The position numbers were made by a program, and so were the translations under genes. This document shows, one piece after another, positions 50,901 through 60,649 of a DNA stretch of 64,000 nt; within the stretch, counting starts at the first letter, position 1, and every line of letters starts with the position of its first letter. The stretch lies in assembly GCF_016545825.1 (NCBI RefSeq), contig NC_052614.1:40146072-40210071 (forward strand). Reading direction: 5' to 3'. This DNA is from Eucalyptus grandis. Taxonomy: Eukaryota; Streptophyta; Magnoliopsida; Myrtales; Myrtaceae. The notes below the pieces were generated by a model that ran no database searches, was not told the origin of the DNA, and saw nothing but the letters and a program-made list of their open reading frames with translations.

Positions 50901-51605
50901 GAAGCTTATTTTCTTTCTTTATTCTGGTACAATGATCATGGGAGTCCTTCACCGTTTGTTTTCTTCCACTCCTCATTAATAGCATTGCAGTAGCTAGAAG
51001 TAAAAATGCAAATAAAAGAAAAAAGATCTTGGAGAGAGAGAGAGAGTTCCAATAATACAGTACATAACATAAGAACGGTCACGAGGAAGAGAAGCCCTCG
51101 CCAGAGAGAGACGTGAGAGAATATTTACTCTGATCTGCACGCACTCTTTCTTTGTTTTTATCTTTTCCTTCGTTTTTTTGAATTTTTAGGCTCTCCCAAC
51201 GACATATAAAACAACAAAACTGATGCCCTGGCAACCGCATGTTTCTGCCTCCCATACAGATACAAAAAAACAAAAAAAAGGGAAAAAAGAGGGAAAGAAA
51301 TTTGCAATCGATTGCCCTTTACTCAACAACGGAAAGGGCATACATACACGCCATATAAAACTTCAAGAATAACAGCAACAGCAATTAATATTCTCTCTTT
51401 GCTAAGAAAACATAGAAAACCAGAAGAGACCCTGGTAATATTTCACACTTTTCTATCCTTCCCTAAGTCTTCTTTTCACATATTTTAGAGGCTAACAGAG
51501 ACTCAAGTCTGCAATTAAGTCCGCATGTCAGGCGGATAAGCTTTGTTTCGGGAGAAAGGAGATATAGGCATGTTCGGCCTTCTTTTTGTTTATTTCGGGA
51601 CGGAG

Positions 51606-51626
51606 TAGCTCAGGAGGGATAGACAA
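51606..51626 (-). promoter_or_regulatory. miR390 3' target site (cleavable)
   Basis: Complementary to miR390 at miRNA positions 2-17 without a mismatch. Positions 1 and 18-21 do not pair. The paired centre allows slicing between 51615 and 51616, which would set the siRNA register. The unpaired miRNA 3' end is as in other TAS3 genes. Confidence 0.93.
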
Positions 51627-51742
51627 GGAAGGAGAAGATGAGTTGGGTGGGAACGGGGAAGGCAGGCGACCGTACTCTACATCGCTCACTCGCGATTCAG
51701 AGCCCGGGGCCGGAAGGAGAAGTGACGGGGCGGGAACGGAGG

Positions 51743-51763
51743 GGGGTCTTACAAGGTCAAGAA
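51743..51763 (-). ncRNA. tasiARF (downstream unit)
   Basis: On the minus strand this reads TTCTTGACCTTGTAAGACC followed by CC, the canonical tasiARF. It starts one base off the seventh 21-nt register counted from the predicted slice point (51615/51616), corresponding to Arabidopsis TAS3 5'D7(+). Confidence 0.95.
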
Positions 51764-51784
51764 AAGGTCTTACAAGGTCAAGAA
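51764..51784 (-). ncRNA. tasiARF (upstream unit)
   Basis: Reads TTCTTGACCTTGTAAGACC followed by TT, directly abutting the other unit with no gap, so the two are 21 nt in phase with each other. Corresponds to 5'D8(+). The first 19 bases are identical in both units, which is the part that pairs with ARF mRNAs. Confidence 0.95.
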
Positions 51785-51853
51785 GGGCGGAACGGGACGG
51801 GGAGGACGAGAATATAGAAATGGAAAAATGAAAAAAGAGAAGTAGTGGGGAAA

Positions 51854-51874
51854 AAGCTCAGATAGGATAGCGCC
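51854..51874 (-). promoter_or_regulatory. miR390 5' target site (non-cleavable)
   Basis: Complementary to miR390 at 18 of 21 positions. The only mismatches are miRNA positions 9, 10 and 11, exactly the slicing centre. That pattern is the known hallmark of the TAS3 5' site, which binds AGO7-miR390 without being cut. Confidence 0.93.
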
Positions 51875-51877
51875 AAA

Positions 51878-52400
51878 TTAGCACGAGCAAGCATCCATTG
51901 CTAAAGAGCTCCGTGTTGCTGCTTTTGCTTGAAATCCAGCAAAGATTCCATCTATGGGGACCTCTTCAAGTTGACCTACAAAAGATAAAGTAATATCAAT
52001 ATATTAAATTGGTGGAGATGAATTTGGAGTGCGAAGAGAATCGAATCAGGTACATGGCGCCCGTGGTTTTTCCTCGAAACAATCACTGAGATCAACGAAA
52101 GGCGCAACTCGTGATCAAGAAAACATATGCATGTGGAGGAACGACTGCTTTCGAGCTTCAGCAGCATCACATGCGGCTTACATCTCCATGCGTAAAAGCA
52201 AAGATCATCCGGCATTGAGAACAGGCCAAGACTGTCCGGAAAGCGTCGGGCGGTAATTGATTCAGCAGGCGAAAAGAAAAGAGAAGAACACAAGCAGGCG
52301 TCACGCCATGAACACGCGAGGGGTCCATGGTGTCCACGGTGTGGAACCGTAGTCTGATGATGCAAAGCCTACCTTGAAGATACGCGCGCTTGCGTCTCAT
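51878..52400 (-). CDS. TAS3 small upstream ORF (41 codons if spliced)
   Basis: Exon part 52400-52373 (ATG, MRRKRAYLQ) ends AAG|GTAGG. Exon part 51975-51878 begins after TTTTGTAG. Joined, they stay open through GQLEEVPIDGIF and end LAMDACSC-TAA. The stop codon is three bases upstream of the 5' miR390 site. Short ORFs ending just before this site are known in other plants to bring ribosomes to AGO7-SGS3, where they stall. Without splicing the same stop still closes a six-codon ORF (ATG at 51898), and a separate 16-codon ORF runs from 51951 to 51901. Splicing is inferred from sequence only. The peptide itself need not be functional. Confidence 0.6.
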
Positions 52401-52433
52401 CTTCCGAAGCGTCCTCCTCCCTCTCCACTCTGC

Positions 52434-52510
52434 GAGAGAGAGAGAGAGAGAGAGAGATGATGATGATGTTGGGAGTGGAGAGAAGGAGTTGGAGATGGAG
52501 AGGGTTATAA
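52434..52510 (-). promoter_or_regulatory. TAS3 core promoter candidate
   Basis: On the minus strand TTATAA (52510-52505) in CCTTATAACCC is a weak TATA candidate. A CT-rich leader with a (CT)n tract (52456-52434) follows and precedes the small-ORF start at 52400. Placement is inference. Confidence 0.35.
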
Positions 52511-52699
52511 GGAGGAGAGATTTCGGTGATTCGTTCGGAGGGCAGAGAGAGCCAAAGCCATCCATTGGGCTGTGCCAAACGGATCTGACAGCGACAGGTC
52601 CCGATCCAGGCCCAGGAAGAATGTAAGCTGGACTCTGAGATGACGTCGGCAAGACCTTTTGGCCACCCGGGGACCCTCCCGCCGCCCCGCCCATGGAGG

Positions 52700-55600
52700 C
52701 CGACCCTGCCGCCGCCGACGGTCGGCCCCCTCTCTCTATCTAGGGAAAAGGGAAAATCGGGTTATCTTGAGATCACCTATTTGAGAGACTCATTTAAGGT
52801 TGCATTTGAGCCGCTATAAATCGGTAATTGAGCTCACCTTTAGCTCCAATAGAAGCAAGAAGCTCAAGTTCAACTTGACTAAGTTTTGGGTAAACTCGTG
52901 CTCTGCAGTTACTTAGTCAAATATAAAAAGCTCTGCTTTAGAGCCTGGTTTGATTATCCCAGCTACACGAACTCGAGAAGAATTGAGCCAAGTCGAACTT
53001 GAATAGGAGACAGTTCACAAACAACTTCATTCATCGACATCTCTAATCCACACCACCCAAAACCCATCAAATTGGATGTGTGCATTTTCAAATTTCAAAC
53101 GTCTTACAAACAAGTTAGGTAAATGCTATAGGGGCACAGGTTGAGAACCCCCAAAATAGGGGGAAAAAAACTAAAGGCATATTAAAGCATTATGAAAATT
53201 GAGCGATGACATGGTCGTTGAAAAAATGACCTATTTCGAATTGAACTATTAATGTTTCTAGAGAACAGTCCATGGGACTAGAGGAGTGCCCTAGAGGGTA
53301 TTCTTTGGTACTGTCCGGCGGTTCTAGCGGCAAAAAATTCTTAAGACATACCGGGACCAAATGGGCTTATTTCATCTCAACCACTGAACCATGCAGGGCC
53401 CCCGTAAGAATCAGATGATTCAACGGTTCAAACAGTAGCGAGCTCACGTAATCCCGGTACATGCCATACATATCCACCAGAGGGTTAAAAAAGAAAGAAA
53501 AAAAAAAGAAAAAAAAAGAGAGGAAGGACAAAGTAAATAATGGTGTCTGGAATCGGCCGTCCCATAATTGAGGCGTCGCCAGGCAATTTCTGAGTCAACG
53601 CGTGAAAAGGTGTCGAGAAAGGAAGACCGCACGATTGTCCACCTGGCATGTTGTTGTCCGTCGCGTTGAACCGGTCGCGGGCGGGCTTTCTTCTTCTGCC
53701 TGCCAGCTTCAGCTTCACCCCTTTGTCGTACCTGAATTTCATCGCCCTGCCCGCCAAAAAAAAAAGATGTTTCGATATACTATGAAATGAATTCGTCGTA
53801 ACCAGTTTCTTATTACAGGAAAAAAAAGAGATCATGACTATTTCCACGTAATTTAATTATCAATTCATTTGTTCAATTTCTTTTTTAAGAATTTTCCCTC
53901 AATTTCAAAACGTAAAAGTAAGCAAATTTCAATTACGATCCATTAGATGGTATGATTTTATTTCAGGATCGGATCTAAAAGGTTTTTTGATGAGGGTAAA
54001 CTCAATTGGCCATTAACCTTAACTTCGTAAATTTTTGTTAATTTATATAATTATTCTTGGAGGTGAATATTGACTATGGGTGTAGTTAATTAAAGCAGAT
54101 TCATTTTAGTAAAACAATGCCAATTTCAGCTGTTAATTATTGGATAATCTCTTTTTCACATCTAAAAAGGACATGAAAGAACCCATGTGAAGTGTGTAAG
54201 ACTAGGTGTTTGCTTCGCAAAAAATGAATAATCTAAAAAACATCATTTTCAATATGATTGTCTTGTGTTACTCCTAAAAATGAATGAGTGAACGAAAAAA
54301 ATTTCACCGTCCATAAAAATGTTTAAATATAAGTTTTTGTTGACAATGAAAATATTTTCCATTGATTAGTTATTTCAAGAGATCCCACGATTATTTTTAA
54401 GAAAAATTTTCCTAAATTATTTGTTTTTCGTGAAATAAAGGAGCCAAAGAACTATAATAAATTGGAGGTAGATCTCATGACCTTTTACCCTTAAATTAAA
54501 AAAAAAAAGAAGAGAAAGTCATTGGGAAAATCCGAGTGGACAGTCCCATCCAGCTGGAGTATAGCGCGTTTACCCACAAAATACATGTGGTTCCTCAAAA
54601 TGATTCAATGCTCGAAAAATAGACATAGAATTATGTAGAAGACATGCATGGTTAATGAAAAAACTAGACACTCGAGATTAATATTATTGTTATTATTATT
54701 GTTATTTTTTTTTTTTTGAAAAATATACTCCGTAAGACTCGACTCAAAATGGACAAATTCCTTGGTGTATGCCGGAATACGGCAACAAATAGAGGACGAG
54801 GAGAATCTATACGACATGGAAACATAAATTACTTAACAAAATCTAAAGAAGGTATATAATATTTTTGTCTAGATTATCGCACATATCATACGTAACCAAC
54901 ATAAAATAAATAAATAAATGTCGCAAAAAGCAAGCCAAAAAATAAAAAAATAAAAAAAATTGTGGGGGAATGGGATCACAAGGGTATGCGAGCAATCACG
55001 GTCTCCAAAGATGAAAAATATGGTCAAAGAAATGAAAATTCATCTCCCCCAATTCCTCGGCCTCTGTTCTTTATCTTCGATTGAAATGCGTGGCGTCGTT
55101 TCAAGCTCCCTAATGTCATGATTTTTATAGAAGGGAAGTTAATTTAATAATATACAAAAGCGAATAAATTCGGTACCCCAGATATTGTATAGGTGACATA
55201 AAAGAGTTGTCGTGCGAGCATGTGACGAACACCGTCATATTAGGATGTGCCTTATTTGAGTGAAAGAGTTATTGATGAATTAGTTTCTTGGATATTCACC
55301 CGTTTGATTAGTTGAAAAATATCGACAAGAGGAATCCATTTACGGTATTCATGTTTAAGGTTAGGAAAATAAATTCCTTAATCTGATAAAGGGAAAATAT
55401 CTTCTGGAATTATGAGGTTTTCCTCGAAACAAATGGATTTCTTAGTGTTGTAAGGTCACATTTGCTGATCGATGCGGTGTACATCAATACAATGAGCAGT
55501 CCAAAAGCAAGCAAAATGACCACATTCACTGAACCTCAATAAGCAGCGTTCAAAGAAGGCCATGCATGCGTAATTGCGTGCGTATTAGATCGCCGAGCGA

Positions 55601-56715
55601 GGTTAAAGAGTCCTTGTCTAATTTGTACGAACAAATTGAATTGGTTCAGCACATGCCGGCTCTATAGTCACGGACAAGAAGTTGGTACACGTATTGACTA
55701 CTCCAACGTTTGCTCGATGTCAAACCCTAACACGGTTCTAGTCCGTGGCTCGTACGGGAGATCCTATCAAACGGCAACACATGATTTGAGTGGCGCGTAC
55801 GTTAGGTTCCACAATTAATTTGCAGACCATTGTTTTGTTTTATAGGTATTGATTTTGTTCAGTCATATCATCTACTATATTCTCGATGTTCATGGCCAAT
55901 GGATCGGAGTTGCGATGGCTTGTTTTAGCTCCTCCTCTTCTATTGGTATGCCGGCTTTAAACTCTCAGGATACAGCCATTTGGTGCTCCGAAAAACTTTC
56001 TTTTTTTAGTTGAAATGTGTATCAGCAAAAGATACGAATAGCCTTCTTTTGAGGTTTTTAGCAAGCATGGTTCCCCCCATATTAAAGTCTCTTATTCAAC
56101 GTTGAGGTTTCTTTTCAGGGACATGTTTGTTTTAACATTTAATGACTTTATTCATGTAATTGAGGAGGATTCAAAGCAACAAAGTTGGGAGAATTTTTCA
56201 GACCCGAGATATGCAAGAATGAATGAGTTAGGGTTGTTCAACTTATAGGTGATACGTCATCATTTGACACGATTAGTTTCCTTTGAATTATATGTCGATA
56301 ATGTCTAATTTCATTGTACTAGGCGTCCTCCACAATTAACTATACTCCAGCTATGTTGAAACTACTTTGTGGATCGATCTCATTTTTAACCCGCATGAAA
56401 TATGCTCTGCTCCCCTTGAACTGCAAGCGAGCAGATGCTGGAAAGCCGGATGTGACATGTGACCCATGATGGGTCTATCAGATCATGGCGAGAGGGTGGT
56501 GATGTGATCAGGTCGAGACAAGGAATCACCGGAATACTAGGAAATCACATATGCAAACATCATCCATCGGCAGCGCAAGAGTCCTTGGCCGTAGTATGAG
56601 AATGGTTATATGTTTTCTGCAGGATTCTTCACTGTCCCTCTCGCATGACCTCCCGTGAAAGTTCGCCACCATACCCAAATAAGGAAACCAATAATTTTAA
56701 GATCTTGGGGTGGAA

Positions 56716-56762
<47 letters not shown>

Positions 56763-57685
56763 CTCTCCAAGATGGATGCCACCAGGGCTGGTTTTGTCCT
56801 TTGGCTCGATATTTTCCTCCCTTTGTTTCTTCTTCTGGTGCATCAATATTTCATGGCGATAGGGAAGCTAGCTATCATGGTTCAGTTCGGTTTGGTTCGC
56901 TTCTCTTCTTTCTCTGAGCAAATTTAGAAGCGGCTCGGGTCCACCTCGGCCCAGCCATCATCATGCAATTTTGGCAAGACCTGCTTGGGAGGAGGAGGAA
57001 AGGGAACAAAAGAGACCCCTCCCTGCAAAGATTCTTGATGGCTTATGGAGGTTGGAGGGGAGATGTGTCTTCTGGTGGTCCATTCTCTGTGTTTTTGCAA
57101 GCGAGAGGAGGAACCACTCGTTCGTATATAAAATTTCACGACGTTGCAGACTTCCATGCCCGGTGTTGTAACTCTCGAATTTTAACTGAGGAGCAGGGAC
57201 ATGCTGTCAGTCCTTTTTTTGCTTTTTAGCTTTTGGTGTCGTTCCCTGCAAGAGGCCAAGATTTCATGCCATGAATTGGAACGAGAACGTGTCACTGCAA
57301 TTCGCGAACCCTAGTGCTCATTCCGACATCGCAGCAAACGGACCAAGAAAGCCCATATTCGATTCGTTTGCTCTAGTATCTAGGGTTTCGTGCTTGGGAT
57401 GCTTGGACGTGTATGATGAGGCAGAAAAAACATGATTTCAAAACCGCCATGCCGACATGCACCGCGTGGCATTTCTTTTCTTTTCTTTGTTTGCACTAAT
57501 GACAATTCGGCCTTGCTTTGGTCATGACCAAGCTAGGTCGAATAATGCAAGTTTACAATAAATCAGCTTCTTTTATTATGAAGAAAACGGCTATGTTGTG
57601 ATTTCAACTGTGTTTCCAAATAACTCCATTGACAGGCTTTCCCAGTATAAACCTGAGCATTGGTCTTCATTCTTCAATGATATTT
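52700..57685. other. long intergenic region, no gene recognised
   Basis: AT-rich spacer with poly-A/T tracts, a TTA/GTTA-rich stretch near 54680-54715 and a (GA)n at 56721-56760. A 120-codon minus-strand frame at 53485-53847 and frames at 56645-57229 show no domain I recognise. Confidence 0.5.
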
Positions 57686-57689
57686 AAAA

Positions 57690-58660
57690 TACACGTGTGA
57701 GTTGTGTGGAAGAAATATCACATCGAAGAATTGGTGTAGTATAGAGTAATTAATATATCTTAGTTAGCTCACTACTCATTAATTTAAGTTTTGAGTCAAG
57801 GTGAGTTTAATTGGATATGTTATAGGCTCGGACTTGAGCTTCCTCAATGATCTTCTCAAGCAAAAGGTATCGACTTTCTAATGTATCCTCCCAACAAATT
57901 AATATCAAATCCGATGGTCGATTGGTAAACCTCCTCCCAGCAAAATCAAAGCCAATGGTGGTGTAGCAATGTGGGTCTGATGGCAAACTTTATGGTTCGG
58001 TTTAGAGAAAGGGACTGGGGGTGAAGTTGAGTGTTGATGGAGATTCAAGTTAAGATATGTTGATACAAAAGGATACCTAGATATTAAGGGCTATTGGAGC
58101 AAGTTAATGATCTCAGGCGAAAGACCTCATAGCAGACATTCATGGTTTAGTCTGGGCAACATGGGCTTAGTGGTAAATTTCATGGTTCGGTTTATAGAAA
58201 GAGACCAAGGATGAAGTTGGGCATTGATGAAGATTCAAATTAGGACATGTTAATGCAGAAGGATAACTTGATTAAGGGAGACTGACACCTTGGGCTCGAT
58301 GGCAGATTTTATTGTTCAGTTTAGAGAAAGAGACCAAGAATGAAGTTGGGCGTTGATGGAGATTTAAGTTATGTTGATGCAGAAGGACAACTGGATTAAG
58401 GGGGGAACAGTGTTTGTTAAGAGGTACATGTGAGTTGTCTTAGCGCAAAATCCCATATGAAAAATTGATGTGAAGAGTTGGGCATGGATAGAGATTCAAG
58501 TTAGATATGTTGGTGCAAAAGAATACCTAGATAAAACGGAAGCAGATATAGCGTTGCACTTACACGTGAGGGGAATAATGTTATGATGCACGTGTAAGTT
58601 GTTTTAGAGAAAAATCCCATACAAAAAATTAGATAACAGGTATCGGTTTTTTGTTGTGCA
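57690..58660. repeat. degenerate LTR-like region with internal tandem units
   Basis: Starts with a repeat-family-B copy (57690-57850; compare 46590-46830). It is followed by about four diverged units of GGTTC.GTTTAGAGAAAG.GAC, GATGAAGTTGGGC.TTGATG and GA.ATGTTGATGCA.AAGGA (near 57985, 58185, 58315 and 58472). LTR-start-like pieces of the form ACATGTGAGTTGT..CCCATA recur near 58427 and 58590. No coding frame. Confidence 0.55.
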
Positions 58661-60295
58661 CTTCTAATGTCTTCCTTGAGGCTTAAGAGAAAATTCCTAT
58701 TCATCAATGAAAAGTTGCCCGTGAGAGTCAAGCAGGACTCTGCTTCCGTGCTTTAAGCGAAGCCACTTGCGACGGTGGCAGCTCTTGCACTTCAAAATAT
58801 CCAGCCATCAAGATTCATAATTCTTTCCGTGGTTCAAACAATGGATTAATATAAGTAAACAACTATTTTGTCAAACATAAGCACATTGACTTAAAGACAA
58901 ACCCTCATAATTTACAGTGCAATTCTCCTCCAAACATAAAGGAATTGGCCGAGAAGCCACAAGAACACAATCTTGATTTTCAAGAACGTCGGCCAAATTG
59001 AAGAAAATTCTTTCACGTACTCACCACTGGACCCCCGACAATGACCAGAGGGTCATAGATGCCACCGCATGGTGCCGAAACTCTGACAAACCCCAGTAGC
59101 TCCGCTTCTTGCTGAACACCGTTTTGAGAGAACGTGTAATGAGACTCTTAATGGTGTAATTGAGAAGATTGGTAGGCACCGAGGCGATCCAAACTTAATA
59201 AGATTTGAGAGCAACTGGGATCGCTTGTTGACTCCACACTGAGCACAAGAGTACGCGAGAACTCTGTGCGAAGCTAAGCGTGGTTCAAAGTAAAGTGCAT
59301 AGGCATCAAGATTACATGAAAACAAAATACATCTTAATTGAAACGCATTGAAGGAAATTACATGAACTTGAAAATTCGGAAGTCAAAAGTACAAGGAATC
59401 GAAATGTGCGAAAAACGAAAGACGGTACACGCTCTGGAAAATTGTGGTCTGCGAGCCTGCGCGCGTTCCCGTCCGTGTCCAACTTCGACTCTCATGATAA
59501 CATTGCTCAGACCCAATTTCAGCACAACACTTCCACTACGCGCATGTCCTTCACACGTCTTTTCATCCGGAAGTCTGTCCTCTCTTTTCTCCAACGCGCA
59601 GATAAATGTGCGGACGCAGTTACGTTCTCGGTGAATTTCAGGAAAGCTGATCCTCGGTAACTTAAGGCTCGGAAAGGAGTGGCTCTCATCTCTGTCCAAA
59701 TTGGCGTTCCTGATCATCTGATGATCCTAGTAAGAGTCGAAGAAGCTAGTACGGAGAATGCTTTGGAATTGAAGGTAGGCTGCAACAAAGGAGTCCTAAA
59801 TGACTGATTGTCCCGCATGATACTCTCTAATGATGAAGAATTGGATCTTTATCTCTTGCTTTGAGAACTCGATTTCTTCCCTCAAAAGGAGATTCCGACA
59901 CCCTTTTTGTCGTCCGCCTCAAATGGGGGTTAGCACATTTAGCCTTTGCTATTTCTTTAGGAGATTACAAAGTGCCGCTTCGACCATAGTTTTGCTTCAT
60001 CTACTGTAAACGCATGTCTTCTGCATAACCTTCTTTTTTTTTTCATGTTCCATTTGTCACGACGACATGTTTTATTGGTGGACAGACATTAAGGTAAGGT
60101 TACCAGGCTTTTTGACTTTTTTTCTTTTTTGATAAATAAAGGGGCAAAGTTCAAATTTACATCGTTACTCTCCTAGATAAAATGGAATCCAAATGTGATC
60201 CCATAATAATAAAGAAAGCAAACCTATCGATGACCTATCTATTACATAATTATCACTCGCATTGTTGAGTTGGATAATCCAACTTACTAGCCAAT
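58661..60295. other. intergenic, nothing recognised
   Basis: Overlapping frames at 59053-59325 and 59358-59717 (minus) and 59338-59660 (plus) have no recognisable domain and no splice or promoter context. Confidence 0.45.
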
Positions 60296-60300
60296 GTGCA

Positions 60301-60644
60301 TGTGAGATTTTGTGGAACCACTACCAACTATTCTAAAAGCTTAAAATGTTAAATGAATGCGTGGTTTAATTGTTTTAAAAGCTTAAATTGAATGCGTTGT
60401 TTATTATTTAAATATTCTACCACTCTCCCTCACGCTTAGTCTAGATCTTTGCACGCTTAGTCTGATCTTTTGCCTAGTACTAAGCATGGAAATTTAATTA
60501 GGGAGGCAAATAGGGGCTTGGAAGATTTAAACTCATGAACTTCTAGCTCTGATATCATGTGAGATTTTGTAGGACCACTGCCAACTGTTCTAAAAGTTTA
60601 AGCGGTTAGATGAAGGCGTGATTTATTATTTAAATATTCTAACA
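60301..60644 (-). mobile_element. TRIM retroelement (344 bp) with 5-bp target duplication
   Basis: Direct target repeats GTGCA lie at 60296-60300 and 60645-60649. Read on the minus strand, the 5' LTR is 60644-60558 (TGTTAG..TCTCACA). The primer-binding site TGATATCAGAGC (60557-60546) follows directly, one base different from the initiator-Met form TGGTATCAGAGC. A purine tract GTGAGGGAGAG (60433-60423) abuts the 3' LTR 60422-60301 (TGGTAG..TCTCACA). The 3' LTR is about 35 bp longer through an internal duplication. No room for coding sequence, as is typical of terminal-repeat retrotransposons in miniature. Confidence 0.85.
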
Positions 60645-60649
60645 GTGCA

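Larger units (their letters stand above)
51600..52475 (-). ncRNA. TAS3: TAS3 trans-acting siRNA precursor
   Basis: The minus strand carries the full TAS3 signature. A 5' miR390 site (51854-51874) and a 3' miR390 site (51606-51626) flank two back-to-back 21-nt tasiARF units (51743-51784). In the known pathway AGO7-miR390 binds both sites and slices the 3' one. RDR6/SGS3 copy the RNA, DCL4 cuts 21-nt phases from the slice point, and tasiARFs silence ARF2, ARF3 and ARF4 transcripts, controlling leaf polarity, phase change and lateral roots. Site separation (228 nt between outer 5' ends) and two tasiARFs fit the long TAS3 class. A plausible intron (52372-51976) and a small ORF lie upstream. Transcript ends are estimates: start near 52475 from a weak TATA, end unknown and possibly near 50920, where AATAAA occurs on this strand. 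Confidence 0.95.

Noticed and set aside
51586..51831. 81-codon plus-strand ORF
   Set aside because: It is antisense to TAS3 and runs across both tasiARFs and the 3' miR390 site. Its sequence is explained by the RNA gene.
51540..51860. Organelle-derived (NUMT-like) insertion
   Set aside because: The GC-rich direct repeat first looked organellar, but it resolved into the two tasiARFs and miR390 sites of TAS3.
53485..53847. 120-codon minus-strand ORF ending in poly-Phe
   Set aside because: Its end is a poly-A/T tract and nothing in it matches a known domain.
59358..59717. 119-codon minus-strand ORF
   Set aside because: No recognisable family; plus-strand frames of similar length overlap it, so openness is compositional.
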